From positions 1 through 64,000 of the forward strand of contig NZ_NJAJ01000003.1 of NCBI RefSeq assembly GCF_002632825.1: 64,000 nt of DNA. Direction: 5' to 3'. This DNA comes from Xenorhabdus stockiae. Lineage in GTDB: Bacteria > Pseudomonadota > Gammaproteobacteria > Enterobacterales > Enterobacteriaceae. Below are positions 10,556 to 19,899 of this stretch, in pieces; positions within the stretch are counted from its first letter, which is position 1, and every line of letters starts with the position of its first letter. The translations under genes and the position numbers were made by a program. Under the pieces are notes generated by a model. It ran no database searches. It saw only the letters and a list, made by a program, of their open reading frames with translations, and was not told the DNA's origin.

Positions 10556-10990
10556 ATGAATAAAAATATTGATATTGGATATGTTAAATTATTATGGTTA
10601 TATATACTATGCCAATTTCTAATTGGATGTGATAACTCCAATGCGAATTTTGATAATAGTGAACCATCTGAAATTCAGATAATTAAGGGCATACAAAACC
10701 ACTTTGATTTGAATGCAATTGACAACAGAGTTCAAGAAATGCAAATTTTTTTGAATTCAGTAAAAAAATTAGATGATTGTGAATGGCTTGAAACAGAAGC
10801 TACTAAAATACGTTGTCCTGTAGACATAATTGTTAGTATGCAACTCAGCTCCAGAACCATCTCAAGACAATTTAAAATTAGACATAAAGTGCATCTTAGA
10901 GAAGATAATGGAAAATTAATTGTGGATGAAAAATTAAAAACAAAAATACGTCAAATGATAATCACTAACGGAGTTAATGCTAAGATGTAA
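10556..10990 (+). CDS. Hypothetical lipoprotein with one SVKK/CPV domain
   Basis: 144 aa. The start ATG at 10556 puts a normal signal peptide and lipobox FLIGC at the N-terminus; an ATG 24 codons upstream would bury the signal and is rejected. The mature domain has PSE.QI...I, then SVKKL..C, E.TKIRCPVDI, and a C-terminal R(E)DNGK(L)(I)V.(D)..L..(K). The same order of motifs appears twice in the neighbour at 11070-12014, so this is the single-domain member of a family. The function is unknown. The two Cys spaced ~15 residues apart may form a disulfide in the periplasm. Confidence 0.7.
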   Translation: MNKNIDIGYVKLLWLYILCQFLIGCDNSNANFDNSEPSEIQIIKGIQNHFDLNAIDNRVQEMQIFLNSVKKLDDCEWLETEATKIRCPVDIIVSMQLSSRTISRQFKIRHKVHLREDNGKLIVDEKLKTKIRQMIITNGVNAKM

Positions 10991-11069
10991 ACATATGGAA
11001 GATAATTGGTCTAATATATAATTTGCTTTTATGACAATTGATAAAAATAATGTTAAGGAAATGATGATT

Positions 11070-12014
11070 ATGGAATCGATTAATTTATTTGGTCTATTTT
11101 TACTATGTATAGTTTTAATTGGTTGTGATAATACCAATACCAATACCAATACCAATACCAATACCAATACCAATACCAATACCAATACCAATACCAATAC
11201 CAATACCAATACCAATACCAATACCAATACCAATACCAATACCAATACCAATATTCATTTTGCCGATGATGGTCCATCGGAAAGCCAAATATATGATGCT
11301 ATTCAGGCTAGATTGAGTGAGTCTGAACCAAATAAGCCTATTCAAGAAGGGCCATTCTCTGTGGAGAGTGTAAAAAAAGTGGGAAATTGTAAACTATCTA
11401 AGGATGAACCCACCAAGATGCGTTGCCCTGTTGAGATGACCTTCAATAATGATCGTGGGCTAAATTCAGGGTCCAAACAAGGCTCATTTAAACGATTTAA
11501 TTCTACTTTTAATTTTAAGGAGCAGATTGTTAGCCTAAAAATGTATATTTGGCAGGAAAATGGGAATTGGGTTGCGGATGATCAATTAAGATCACGAATA
11601 CAAGCAGATACTTTGCTTAGCAAGGCTGGTGTTCGGGTTAGATACGCGGAAGATGTGGAACCTAATATCAGTACTCATTTTGATGATGGTGGTCCATCGG
11701 AAAGTCAGATATATAATGCTATCCAAGATCTTTATGATAAAACTGAATCAGATGGTGAAACTGAGAAAGAAGCATTTTTTTTGGAATCAGTAAAGAAAAT
11801 AGGAAATTGTACACCCGTTGCGACTGAGCCGACTAAGATGAATTGTCCAGTGGATGTCACCGCAGGATGGCAAGGCGGAGCAAATTCTATTCCTCAAAAG
11901 TATACGTTTAATCAATATATATCTATCTGGCAGGAAAATGGTAATTGGGTTGCAGATAGCCGAGTAAAATCAAGAATACAGTTGGTGATGCTTTTCAGTA
12001 TCAGGAAAGGTTAG
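11070..12014 (+). CDS. Two-domain repeat lipoprotein with an (Asn-Thr)20 linker
   Basis: 314 aa. The start at 11070 is chosen because AAGGA lies 9-10 bp upstream and it gives a compact signal peptide with lipobox VLIGC (Cys19). Residues 21-60 are a perfect (Asn-Thr)20 tract encoded by a hexanucleotide repeat. Two copies of one domain follow (about 62-190 and 200-314). Each has GPSESQIY(D/N)AIQ, SVKK(V/I)GNC, EPTKM(R/N)CPV and IWQENGNWVAD. At the DNA level the first motif recurs exactly 420 bp apart and the last 378 bp apart, so an internal duplication with a later 42-bp difference is likely. The preceding gene carries one copy of the domain. The function is unknown; the flexible polar linker suggests a surface or periplasm-spanning spacer. 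Candidate starts at 11031, 11061 and 11064 are also in frame. Confidence 0.75.
   Translation: MESINLFGLFLLCIVLIGCDNTNTNTNTNTNTNTNTNTNTNTNTNTNTNTNTNTNTNTNTNIHFADDGPSESQIYDAIQARLSESEPNKPIQEGPFSVESVKKVGNCKLSKDEPTKMRCPVEMTFNNDRGLNSGSKQGSFKRFNSTFNFKEQIVSLKMYIWQENGNWVADDQLRSRIQADTLLSKAGVRVRYAEDVEPNISTHFDDGGPSESQIYNAIQDLYDKTESDGETEKEAFFLESVKKIGNCTPVATEPTKMNCPVDVTAGWQGGANSIPQKYTFNQYISIWQENGNWVADSRVKSRIQLVMLFSIRKG
11130..11249 (+). repeat. Hexanucleotide microsatellite (AATACC) x20 inside a lipoprotein gene
   Basis: Twenty uninterrupted identical AATACC units run from 11130 to 11249 and then break to AATATT. Each unit encodes Asn-Thr in the gene's frame. A 6-bp unit keeps the frame when copies are gained or lost, so variation would change linker length rather than switch the gene off. 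The perfect identity suggests recent or ongoing slippage. Confidence 0.97.
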
Positions 12015-12368
12015 TATGGGATTATTGTTGCTCCTAGTTCCCTAGTTTCGTAAGGATCCTTGATGAAAAAATGGTGTGTTAAGAGTGGATTGTTCTTTTT
12101 AATAGATAGTTAATTCTTTTAGTGTAAATCCTCGCCCAATGTGGCGGGGTATAAAAGAAAGAAGTGGGAGCCTGAAAATAAAAAAAAAAAAGTAGTCATT
12201 TTCCCCTGAATATTTATCATGTCACCATTTTATAACCCATTAAAAAACCTACCTTATACGATTCAGGAACTAATAATTACTTTTTGACATTTCATAACCC
12301 TATCACAGCCTCATATATTCATCTCTTAGATAATTATTAATAAATTAAATTCTGGATGGCATGTCATT
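12015..12368. other. AT-rich gap before cysG
   Basis: 354 bp without a credible gene. At 12063 a 16-codon ORF beginning MKKWCVKSG lies close to a plausible ribosome site and may be a lipoprotein remnant or chance. A run of 12 A's lies near 12180. The cysG promoter should be in the last ~150 bp, but I cannot mark its boxes. Confidence 0.45.
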
Positions 12369-13832
12369 GTGGATTACTTACCCTTATTTGTTGAGCTGAA
12401 GTCGCGTGCTGTTTTGCTGGTGGGAGGTGGCGAAGTGGCTTCCCGCAAGGCCAGCCTGTTATTGCGGGCCGGTGCGGCATTAACAGTCGTTGCTCCTGAA
12501 TTACACACTGAATTGCAACAACGCCATCAAAAAGGGGAGTTTGAGTGGCGACAGGGTACATTCCGTACGGATTATCTTGATGGTGTATTTCTGGTGCTTG
12601 CAGCGACTGACGATCATGATTTAAACCAGGCTATTTTTACCGAAGCTAATCGCCGTGCCATTTTGGTTAATGTGGTAGATGATCAGTCACTGTGCTCAGC
12701 TATTTTCCCCTCAATTATTGATCGTTCTCCGGTTATGGTGGCGATCTCATCTGCCGGAAAATCCCCGGTATTAACACGGTTACTGCGGGAAAAGCTGGAA
12801 TCGTTGTTGCCTTTTCATCTTGGTGCGATGGCAGAAATTGCCGGTCGTTGGCGTGGGAAGGTAAAACAGAGCCTGAATTCTCTGCGCCAGCGTCGCTATT
12901 TCTGGGAAAAAGCCTTTAGCGGGCGCTTTGCCACGCTAGTTGCTAATGGGCAGTTACAACAGGCTGAGGAGCAATTGGCTCAACAGATTGCCGATGAACA
13001 ACAAAATCAAACCAGTAAACAAGGTGAGTTGGTATTAGTCGGAGCAGGTCCCGGTGATCCGGGTTTGTTGACGTTAAAAGGGTTACAGGTGATCCAGCAG
13101 GCTGATGTGGTGCTTTATGATCATCTGGTCAGCGATGAAATACTCGAATTAGTGCGTCGTGATGCTGACAAAATCTGTGTAGGCAAGAGAGCAGGTAGTC
13201 ATTCTGTTGCGCAGGAAGAAACAAACGCTCTGATAGTCAAACTGGCACATCAGGGGAAAAAAGTGGTTCGCCTGAAAGGTGGTGATCCCTTTATTTTTGG
13301 TCGCGGCGGAGAGGAATTACAAGTTGCCGAATCTGCGGGTATTCCTTTTCAGGTTGTGCCCGGTATAACTGCCGCCGTTGGTGCTTCGGCTTATGCGGGT
13401 ATTCCTCTGACACACAGGGAACACTCCCAAAGTGTCACGTTTATTACCGGGCATTGTCGCGAAAATGGCAATGAACTGGACTGGCCCGCACTGGCACGAG
13501 GTAACCAGACACTGGCAATTTATATGGGGATCATCAAGTCAGCCCTGATTAGCCAGAAACTCATTTCACATGGGCGGGATGCCAGTACACCGGTTGCTGT
13601 TATTGGCTGTGGAACCCGCGCTGAGCAACAGGTATTGACCGGAACCCTGTCCGAACTGGAGCAGTTGGCACAGGAAGCGCCATCACCAGCGTTGCTGGTA
13701 GTGGGAGAAGTTGCTCAGCTTCACCATCAATTAGCTTGGTTTGGGTTGAAATCGGTTGATCATCAAAATCCGGCAGAACATACAGAATCTACTGAGCCGG
13801 CAAATCGCCCTGCTGTTGTTGATTTAGCCTAA
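12369..13832 (+). CDS. cysG: CysG, siroheme synthase (multifunctional)
   Basis: 487 aa. The N-terminal half is the precorrin-2 dehydrogenase/sirohydrochlorin ferrochelatase, with NAD-binding [19 protein letters not shown] and [21 protein letters not shown]. The C-terminal half is the SAM-dependent uroporphyrinogen-III C-methyltransferase, with [33 protein letters not shown] and [21 protein letters not shown]. It supplies siroheme to CysI. The start is GTG at 12369 (DYLPLF aligns with E. coli MDHLPIF), preceded by GGATGG. The C-terminus is ~25 residues longer than in E. coli, low-complexity and Glu/Pro-rich. The gene heads cysG-cysD-cysN-cysC. Confidence 0.95.
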   Translation: MDYLPLFVELKSRAVLLVGGGEVASRKASLLLRAGAALTVVAPELHTELQQRHQKGEFEWRQGTFRTDYLDGVFLVLAATDDHDLNQAIFTEANRRAILVNVVDDQSLCSAIFPSIIDRSPVMVAISSAGKSPVLTRLLREKLESLLPFHLGAMAEIAGRWRGKVKQSLNSLRQRRYFWEKAFSGRFATLVANGQLQQAEEQLAQQIADEQQNQTSKQGELVLVGAGPGDPGLLTLKGLQVIQQADVVLYDHLVSDEILELVRRDADKICVGKRAGSHSVAQEETNALIVKLAHQGKKVVRLKGGDPFIFGRGGEELQVAESAGIPFQVVPGITAAVGASAYAGIPLTHREHSQSVTFITGHCRENGNELDWPALARGNQTLAIYMGIIKSALISQKLISHGRDASTPVAVIGCGTRAEQQVLTGTLSELEQLAQEAPSPALLVVGEVAQLHHQLAWFGLKSVDHQNPAEHTESTEPANRPAVVDLA

Positions 13833-13871
13833 TGAACTATTTATGGAAGAACTATTAATGGGGGAGCATTA

Positions 13872-14780
13872 ATGGACAACAAAAGACTGACTCATTTGCA
13901 ACAACTTGAAGCAGAAAGTATTCATATTATTCGTGAAGTTGCTGCCGAATTTACTAATCCGGTAATGCTTTACTCCATTGGTAAAGATTCTTCTGTGATG
14001 CTGCATCTTGCACGTAAAGCATTTTATCCGGGAAAGTTGCCTTTCCCGCTGCTGCATGTCGATACCGGTTGGAAATTCCGGGAAATGTATGAATTTCGCG
14101 ATAAAACCGCAGAGAAATATGGTTTTGAATTGCTGGTCTATCGTAATCCGCAGGGTGAAGAATTGGGCATTAACCCCTTTATTCACGGTAGTGCCAAACA
14201 TACCGATGTCATGAAAACGGAAGGCCTGAAGCAGGCACTGGATAAATACGGATTCGATGCCGCATTTGGCGGTGCCCGGCGTGACGAGGAAAAATCCCGC
14301 GCTAAAGAGCGTATTTATTCTTTCCGTGATCGCTCTCATCGCTGGGATCCGAAAAATCAGCGTCCGGAACTCTGGCGTAACTATAACGGCCAGATTAATA
14401 AGGGGGAAAGTATCCGAGTATTCCCGTTATCTAACTGGACTGAGCTGGATATCTGGCAGTACATCTATTTAGAGCAGATAGATATTGTTCCCCTCTACTT
14501 TGCGAAACCCCGCCCGATCGTTCAGCGCGATAGCACGTTGATTATGGTTGATGACAATCGTATCGATTTGAAAGCGGGAGAAGTTATCAGCCAGCGTAAA
14601 GTTCGTTTCCGGACGCTCGGTTGTTGGCCTTTGACTGGTGCCGTGGAATCGGAAGCGGAAACCCTGCCGGAAATTATCGAAGAAATGCTGATATCGACAA
14701 CCAGTGAGCGGCAGGGGAGGCTGATTGATAGTGATCAGTCCGGCTCAATGGAGCTGAAAAAACGTCAGGGTTATTTTTGA
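13872..14780 (+). CDS. cysD: CysD, sulfate adenylyltransferase subunit 2
   Basis: 302 aa (E. coli 302). This is the catalytic ATP sulfurylase subunit, making adenosine 5'-phosphosulfate from ATP and sulfate with CysN. The PP-loop [49 protein letters not shown] and [17 protein letters not shown] are all present. A strong ribosome site, GGGGGAG, lies 5-6 bp before the ATG. It is separated from cysG by only 39 bp, so the two are probably co-transcribed. Confidence 0.97.
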   Translation: MDNKRLTHLQQLEAESIHIIREVAAEFTNPVMLYSIGKDSSVMLHLARKAFYPGKLPFPLLHVDTGWKFREMYEFRDKTAEKYGFELLVYRNPQGEELGINPFIHGSAKHTDVMKTEGLKQALDKYGFDAAFGGARRDEEKSRAKERIYSFRDRSHRWDPKNQRPELWRNYNGQINKGESIRVFPLSNWTELDIWQYIYLEQIDIVPLYFAKPRPIVQRDSTLIMVDDNRIDLKAGEVISQRKVRFRTLGCWPLTGAVESEAETLPEIIEEMLISTTSERQGRLIDSDQSGSMELKKRQGYF

Positions 14781-14814
14781 GGCACAGCGTTATTTTTTTG
14801 AGGGGAGCATAAAA

Positions 14815-16257
14815 ATGCCGGCACTCGCACATAATGAAGTCATCGCCAATCAAATCAGAGAGCAGGGCGGTGTTGAATCCTATCTGAGAGCACAACAGGA
14901 AAAGGGGTTACTGCGTTTTCTGACCTGTGGCAGCGTTGACGATGGCAAAAGCACGTTGATCGGTCGCTTGTTACACGATACCCGTCAGATCTACGAAGAT
15001 CAGCTGGCGACTTTGCAAAATGACAGTAAACGGTTGGGAACTCAGGGAGAAAAGCTGGATCTTGCGCTTTTGGTTGATGGCCTTGCGGCTGAGCGGGAGC
15101 AGGGTATCACTATAGATGTTGCCTATCGTTACTTCTCCACGGAAAAACGCAAATTTATCATCGCGGATACGCCGGGGCATGAGCAATATACCCGTAATAT
15201 GGCAACAGGGGCATCAACCAGTGATCTCTCTATTCTTCTGATCGATGCACGTAAAGGTGTACAGGAACAAACTCGCCGCCATAGTTTTATCAGTACGTTA
15301 TTGGGGATCCGCTATTTGGTGGTGGCGGTAAATAAAATGGATCTGGTGGAGTACCGGCAGGGTATTTTCGATCAGATCAAACAGGATTATCTGGATTTTG
15401 CCAGCCAGTTGCCCACTGATCTGCAAATTTATTTTGTTCCTATCTCGGCGCTGGAAGGGGACAATATCGTCAGTCACAGTGAGAAAATGCCGTGGCACAG
15501 TGGAGCAACTTTGCTGGATCTCCTTGAAACAGTAGATGTACAGAAAAATGTTTCAGAGCAGCCTCTGCGCTTTCCGGTGCAATACGTCAATCGCCCTGAT
15601 CTTGATTTTCGTGGTTATAGCGGCACATTATCATCGGGAATTTTACGTCAGGGGCAAAAAATTAAAGTGATGCCATCAGGCCGGGTTTCTACGGTAGAGA
15701 GGATCGTAACTTTTGATGGTGATTTGCCTTTTGCTGTACCGGGGCAGGCGATCACTATCGTTTTGAAAGATGAAATTGATATCAGCCGTGGTGATCTGTT
15801 GGTTGCAGTTGAAAACCAAATGACTGTAGCGCGCCATGCTCTGGTAGACGTTGTCTGGATGTCAGAAAAACCGCTGATTCAGGGGCAAAGTCTGGATATC
15901 AAGGTAGCAGGTAAAAAGAGCCGGGCAAAAATTGATAATGTCCGGTATCAGGTTGATATCAACAATCTGACCCAGAAAGTCGCGGTTGAACTGCCGTTAA
16001 ATGCTATTGGGCTGGTGGAGTTTTCATTTGATGAGCCGCTGTTGATTGATAGTTATCAGCAAAGTGCGGATACCGGTGGCATCATTTTGATCGACCGCCT
16101 GACTAACGTTACCGTTGGTGCGGGGCTGGTGCGGGAAATTCAGACTGATGTCTATCAGGAGCCGCATGAATACAGTGAGTTTGAACTGGAGTTCAACCGG
16201 TTGGTGCGCCGCCATTTCCCACACTGGGGAGCACGTGATTTATTGGGAGGGAAGTAA
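14815..16257 (+). CDS. cysN: CysN, sulfate adenylyltransferase subunit 1 (GTPase)
   Basis: 480 aa, an EF-Tu-like GTPase that couples GTP hydrolysis to APS synthesis by CysD. The G motifs are G1 GSVDDGKST, the [14 protein letters not shown] switch, G3 [12 protein letters not shown] and G4 NKMD. The beta-barrel domains follow. A GAGGGGAG ribosome site precedes the ATG. The stop is immediately followed by the TTG start of cysC. Length is close to E. coli (475). Confidence 0.96.
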   Translation: MPALAHNEVIANQIREQGGVESYLRAQQEKGLLRFLTCGSVDDGKSTLIGRLLHDTRQIYEDQLATLQNDSKRLGTQGEKLDLALLVDGLAAEREQGITIDVAYRYFSTEKRKFIIADTPGHEQYTRNMATGASTSDLSILLIDARKGVQEQTRRHSFISTLLGIRYLVVAVNKMDLVEYRQGIFDQIKQDYLDFASQLPTDLQIYFVPISALEGDNIVSHSEKMPWHSGATLLDLLETVDVQKNVSEQPLRFPVQYVNRPDLDFRGYSGTLSSGILRQGQKIKVMPSGRVSTVERIVTFDGDLPFAVPGQAITIVLKDEIDISRGDLLVAVENQMTVARHALVDVVWMSEKPLIQGQSLDIKVAGKKSRAKIDNVRYQVDINNLTQKVAVELPLNAIGLVEFSFDEPLLIDSYQQSADTGGIILIDRLTNVTVGAGLVREIQTDVYQEPHEYSEFELEFNRLVRRHFPHWGARDLLGGK

Positions 16258-16923
16258 TTGGTTCAGGTCAGGGAGAATTCTCCCAATACTAATACTATTT
16301 CCCGCAATACGGTCTCCCACAATACGCTTTCACCTAATGTAGTCTGGCACTCACACTCTGTGGGCAGACAACAGCGGGAAGCAGTGAACGGGCATCCGGC
16401 TTTGGTTATCTGGTTTACCGGGTTATCCGGTTCAGGCAAATCAACACTTGCTGGGGTATTAGAACAGGCGCTGTTTTCGCAGGGGATCAAAACTTACTTA
16501 TTGGATGGGGATAATCTGCGTCATGGGTTGTGCAATGATTTAGGTTTTTCTGAAGCTGATAGGCAGGAGAATATCCGCCGTGTGGGAGAAGTTGCAAAAC
16601 TGATGCTTGATGCAGGGCTGGTGGTATTAACGGCTTTTATTTCTCCTAATCGTGCTGAGCGACAAAAAATACGGCAATCCATGAAACCAGAGCAATTCAT
16701 TGAGGTATTTGTTGATACACCTCTGGAAATTTGCGAATCCCGTGATCCGAAAGGCCTATATAAGAAAGCACGAGCCGGAGAAATCCTGAATTTTACCGGC
16801 ATTGATTCAGATTATGAGGCACCAGAACACCCCGATATTCATTTAGATGGTTCACAACCCATTGAGTTATTGATGGAAGAATTACTTATTTCGCTCAACG
16901 AAAGAAATATTCTGACTACCTGA
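16258..16923 (+). CDS. cysC: CysC, adenylylsulfate kinase
   Basis: 221 aa, phosphorylating APS to PAPS. P-loop [54 protein letters not shown] and [12 protein letters not shown] match the family. The TTG start directly follows the cysN stop, with GGGAGGGAAG within cysN as ribosome site. The first ~25 residues are an Asn/Thr/Ser-rich extension ([18 protein letters not shown]) not found in the 201-aa E. coli enzyme; conserved alignment begins at VVWHSH. No internal ATG precedes that point, so the extension is probably translated. Confidence 0.95.
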   Translation: MVQVRENSPNTNTISRNTVSHNTLSPNVVWHSHSVGRQQREAVNGHPALVIWFTGLSGSGKSTLAGVLEQALFSQGIKTYLLDGDNLRHGLCNDLGFSEADRQENIRRVGEVAKLMLDAGLVVLTAFISPNRAERQKIRQSMKPEQFIEVFVDTPLEICESRDPKGLYKKARAGEILNFTGIDSDYEAPEHPDIHLDGSQPIELLMEELLISLNERNILTT

Positions 16924-17030
16924 TATCCCATTTTTGTTTTCCATTCTCTGAACACATTTCCCGGACAAAGTAAAAACACATTATTGCGAGTCAGGTAATG
17001 TGTTCCTACACTCATGTCACTGCGTATTCT

Positions 17031-17063
17031 TTTGTGATCCATTTGTGATTCGTTTGTGATAGT
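17031..17063 (+). promoter_or_regulatory. Three TTTGTGAT repeats at exact 11-bp spacing upstream of ftsB
   Basis: TTTGTGAT occurs at 17031, 17042 and 17053, i.e. once per helical turn, 53-85 bp before the ftsB start. Such phased repeats are typical of operator arrays bound on one DNA face. The factor is unknown. The motif resembles a CRP half-site, but no inverted partner is present. Confidence 0.5.
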
Positions 17064-17115
17064 GGCGTCATCCCCTGAGTTATGGGATGATTAGCGGGTT
17101 TTTCAGGGGGCGGAA

Positions 17116-17436
17116 ATGGGTAAACTAACGCTACTATTACTGGTTTTACTTGGCTGGTTACAGTATTCGCTGTGGATCGGCAAAAATGGTATTCACGATT
17201 ATATGCGGGTTAAGGATGAGGTTGCAAAACAAGAGAAAGACAACCTTTTTCTTAAGTCGCGTAATGACCAGCTATTTGCGGAAATTAAGGATTTGAAAGG
17301 CGGTCAGCAAGCAATTGAAGAACGTGCCCGTAATGAATTAGGTATGATTAAACCTGGTGAATCTTTTTATCGCATGGTACCGGATACAACGAAACAAAAT
17401 GCACAACAGGCTTCAGGACAAAATAACGAGAAATAA
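17116..17436 (+). CDS. ftsB: FtsB, cell division protein
   Basis: 106 aa (E. coli 103). A bitopic inner-membrane protein of the FtsQ-FtsB-FtsL divisome complex. A single N-terminal membrane segment (about residues 3-20) is followed by a periplasmic coiled coil (about 28-70), then the conserved [11 protein letters not shown](M)V block. The GGGGCGG ribosome site precedes the ATG. It stands upstream of ispD and ispF, the usual enterobacterial order. Confidence 0.95.
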   Translation: MGKLTLLLLVLLGWLQYSLWIGKNGIHDYMRVKDEVAKQEKDNLFLKSRNDQLFAEIKDLKGGQQAIEERARNELGMIKPGESFYRMVPDTTKQNAQQASGQNNEK

Positions 17437-17508
17437 AACAGTGAACAATAATTCAAATGAACTGCTCAACTCTTCACTCTCCTGCTGATATTTTTATAAC
17501 TGAATTTT

Positions 17509-18294
17509 ATGACTGAAATAGTTGCTTTAATCCCTGCTGCGGGTATCGGTAGCCGGATGAAATCGGAGTGTCCGAAACAATATCTCAGCATTGCCGAAAA
17601 AACGATTATTGAACATACACTCTCTGCACTGCTTGAACATCCCCGCATACAGCAGGCCATCGTTGTGTTACACCCTGCTGACAGACAATTTCACCAATTG
17701 CCTATCGCTTCTGATCCGCGTATTACAACAGTTATCGGTGGTGATGAACGCGCTGATTCAGTATTAGCCGGGCTGAATTATCTGGCCGGGTTGTCGCCGG
17801 AATGCCCGAATTGGGTTTTGGTTCATGATGCAGCTCGCCCCTGTTTGCATCGGAATGACCTTGATAACTTACTGCAATTGCTGGATGAGAAATCGGTTTC
17901 TTCTGTGTTGAATGGTGGGCCGTTTCATGACGAACGGTTTTGTGGGGGATTACTGGCCGCACCGGTCAGGGATACAATGAAACGCATGATGGTAGTTCCT
18001 TCGGGAAGAGTAGCTGAAACAGTACCACAGGCGGTCGATCACACTGTTGATCGCAGTGGTCTTTGGCATGCGTTGACTCCACAGCTATTTCCGTTGCAGT
18101 TATTACGCGATTGTCTGATGAAAGCCCTTGCCGAACAGGCCTGCATTACAGATGAATCTTCTGCGCTGGAATATTGTGGCTATCATCCAGCACTGGTCAG
18201 CGGTCGGGCGGACAATATAAAAGTAACTCAGCCGGAAGATCTGGCACTGGCTGAGTTTTACCTATCCCGAAAATCAAAGGAACGTATCTTATGA
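17509..18294 (+). CDS. ispD: IspD, 2-C-methyl-D-erythritol 4-phosphate cytidylyltransferase
   Basis: 261 aa. It forms CDP-methylerythritol in the MEP isoprenoid pathway. [66 protein letters not shown] and [18 protein letters not shown] are conserved. It is ~25 residues longer than E. coli (236). The extra residues are two insertions, about 130-144 just before [10 protein letters not shown] and about 160-174 just after DTMKR, both bordering the active-site segment. The stop overlaps the ispF ATG. Confidence 0.94.
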   Translation: MTEIVALIPAAGIGSRMKSECPKQYLSIAEKTIIEHTLSALLEHPRIQQAIVVLHPADRQFHQLPIASDPRITTVIGGDERADSVLAGLNYLAGLSPECPNWVLVHDAARPCLHRNDLDNLLQLLDEKSVSSVLNGGPFHDERFCGGLLAAPVRDTMKRMMVVPSGRVAETVPQAVDHTVDRSGLWHALTPQLFPLQLLRDCLMKALAEQACITDESSALEYCGYHPALVSGRADNIKVTQPEDLALAEFYLSRKSKERIL

Positions 18295-18764
18295 GAATTG
18301 GTCACGGTTTTGATGTACATAAATTTGGCGGAGAAGGGCCACTGATCATTGGTGGTGTCCGCATTCCTTATGAACAGGGGCTGATTGCACACTCAGATGG
18401 TGATGTTGCCTTACATGCTGCAACAGATGCTTTGTTGGGAGCGGCAGCATTGGGTGATATCGGCAAACTATTCCCGGATACTGACCCGGCTTTTAAGGGC
18501 GCAGATAGTCGTGAGCTGCTGAAAGAGGCTTATCGCCGCATTCGTGAAAAAGGTTATCGGATAGGTAATCTTGATATCACCATTATTGCTCAGGCACCTA
18601 AAATGTTACCTCATATTCCCCAGATGCGCGTCAATCTGGCAGAAGATCTTGAGTGCCATATGGATGATATTAACGTTAAAGCGACAACGACTGAAAAATT
18701 GGGATTTGTAGGCCGTAAAGAAGGTATTGCCTGTGAAGCGGTAGCTTTACTGGTGAAGGAATAA
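18291..18764 (+). CDS. ispF: IspF, 2-C-methyl-D-erythritol 2,4-cyclodiphosphate synthase
   Basis: 157 aa (E. coli 159). It cyclises the CDP-ME-2-phosphate intermediate of the MEP pathway. The metal ligands are in GFDVHKF (Asp8, His10) and in AHSDGDV (His42). [26 protein letters not shown] at the C-terminus is typical. Overlap with ispD (ATGA) indicates coupled translation. truD starts 2 bp after the stop. Confidence 0.96.
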   Translation: MRIGHGFDVHKFGGEGPLIIGGVRIPYEQGLIAHSDGDVALHAATDALLGAAALGDIGKLFPDTDPAFKGADSRELLKEAYRRIREKGYRIGNLDITIIAQAPKMLPHIPQMRVNLAEDLECHMDDINVKATTTEKLGFVGRKEGIACEAVALLVKE

Positions 18765-18766
18765 GC

Positions 18767-19816
18767 ATGATATTGAGTGAATTACACTGGCTTTATGGGC
18801 GTCCGGAAGCCACTGGCGTTGTTAAATCGATCCCGGAAGATTTTATTGTACGGGAAGACTTAGGTTTTTCTCCTGATGGAGAAGGTGAGCACTTAATGGT
18901 GCATATCCGCAAGACAGGATGTAACACGCAGTTTGTTGCTGATAACCTTGCCCGTTTTGCCAAAATACCGGCACGTTCTGTCAGTTATGCGGGCTTAAAA
19001 GATCGTAATGCGGTGACAGAGCAGTGGTTCTGTTTACATCTGCCGGGAAAACAAGACCCTGATCTGTCTGTATTTCAGCTTGAAGGATGTGAAATACTGG
19101 CTACTGCTCGCCAGAAACGCAAACTGCGCATTGGTACGCTGAAAGGCAATGATTTTACACTGGTGTTGAGAGAAATTTCTGATCGTCAGGTAGTCGAAAA
19201 ACGTTTAGAGCAGATAGCTCAGACAGGCGTCCCTAATTATTTTGGTGAACAGCGTTTTGGGCGTGATGGGCAGAATCTGGTTCAGGCGCAACGCTGGGCA
19301 ACAAATGAAATACAGGTTAAGGAGCGTAATCGCCGTAGCTTTTACCTTTCTGCCAGCCGTAGCGCTATGTTTAACGCAATTACCAGTATACGTATCGGAC
19401 GAGGCGAACATCGGCAAGTACAAAATGGCGACGCATTGCAGTTAACGGGGCGTGGCAGCTGGTTTGTGGCGGATGAATCTGAACTGGCTGTGTTACAGCA
19501 GCGGGTTATGGACGGTGAATTACAGATTACGGCGTCATTACCGGGTGATAAGGCATTGGGAACGCTACATCAGGCTTTGGATTTCGAACAGCAATGTTTA
19601 CAAGATTATGAATCTCTTTGGGGATTGGTGAAACGTGAACATGTCGACAGTGCTCGCAGAGCGATGTTAGTAAAACCACTTAATCTGCACTGGGAATGGC
19701 TGGATGACCAAACGGTTACCCTTCATTTTTCTTTGCCATCGGGCAGCTTTGCCACCAGTGTTATCAGAGAGCTGATTAATCAGAAGCAAAACAATACGGC
19801 TGATATTTCTGAGTAA
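18767..19816 (+). CDS. truD: TruD, tRNA pseudouridine(13) synthase
   Basis: 349 aa, equal to E. coli TruD. It makes pseudouridine 13 in tRNA-Glu. The catalytic Asp is in [14 protein letters not shown]. Also present are [26 protein letters not shown] and [14 protein letters not shown]. The gene usually precedes surE directly; here an SDR gene and a kinase-like gene intervene. Confidence 0.95.
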   Translation: MILSELHWLYGRPEATGVVKSIPEDFIVREDLGFSPDGEGEHLMVHIRKTGCNTQFVADNLARFAKIPARSVSYAGLKDRNAVTEQWFCLHLPGKQDPDLSVFQLEGCEILATARQKRKLRIGTLKGNDFTLVLREISDRQVVEKRLEQIAQTGVPNYFGEQRFGRDGQNLVQAQRWATNEIQVKERNRRSFYLSASRSAMFNAITSIRIGRGEHRQVQNGDALQLTGRGSWFVADESELAVLQQRVMDGELQITASLPGDKALGTLHQALDFEQQCLQDYESLWGLVKREHVDSARRAMLVKPLNLHWEWLDDQTVTLHFSLPSGSFATSVIRELINQKQNNTADISE

Positions 19817-19845
19817 TGGTTTTCGCCTGAGTATTACTTTAGATA

Positions 19846-19884
19846 TTTCAAGTTGCAGCTTTGTCAGTAAGCTGCAACTTGAAA
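19846..19884. terminator. Perfect 15-bp palindrome after truD
   Basis: TTTCAAGTTGCAGCT pairs with AGCTGCAACTTGAAA around a 9-nt loop, between the convergent truD and SDR genes. The arm shares TTTCAAGTTGC with the left end of the ERIC elements in this window, so it may be a related repeat fragment. It probably works as a bidirectional terminator, though a strong T run is missing. Confidence 0.65.
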
Positions 19885-19899
19885 GTCGATGGAAGAGTA

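Noticed and set aside
11080-11345. Several open frames in other phases across the AATACC repeat (Leu-Val, Trp-Tyr, Gly-Ile and Ile-Pro dipeptides)
   Set aside because: A stop-free hexanucleotide repeat keeps all six frames open. Only the Asn-Thr frame has a signal peptide, a ribosome site and downstream domains.
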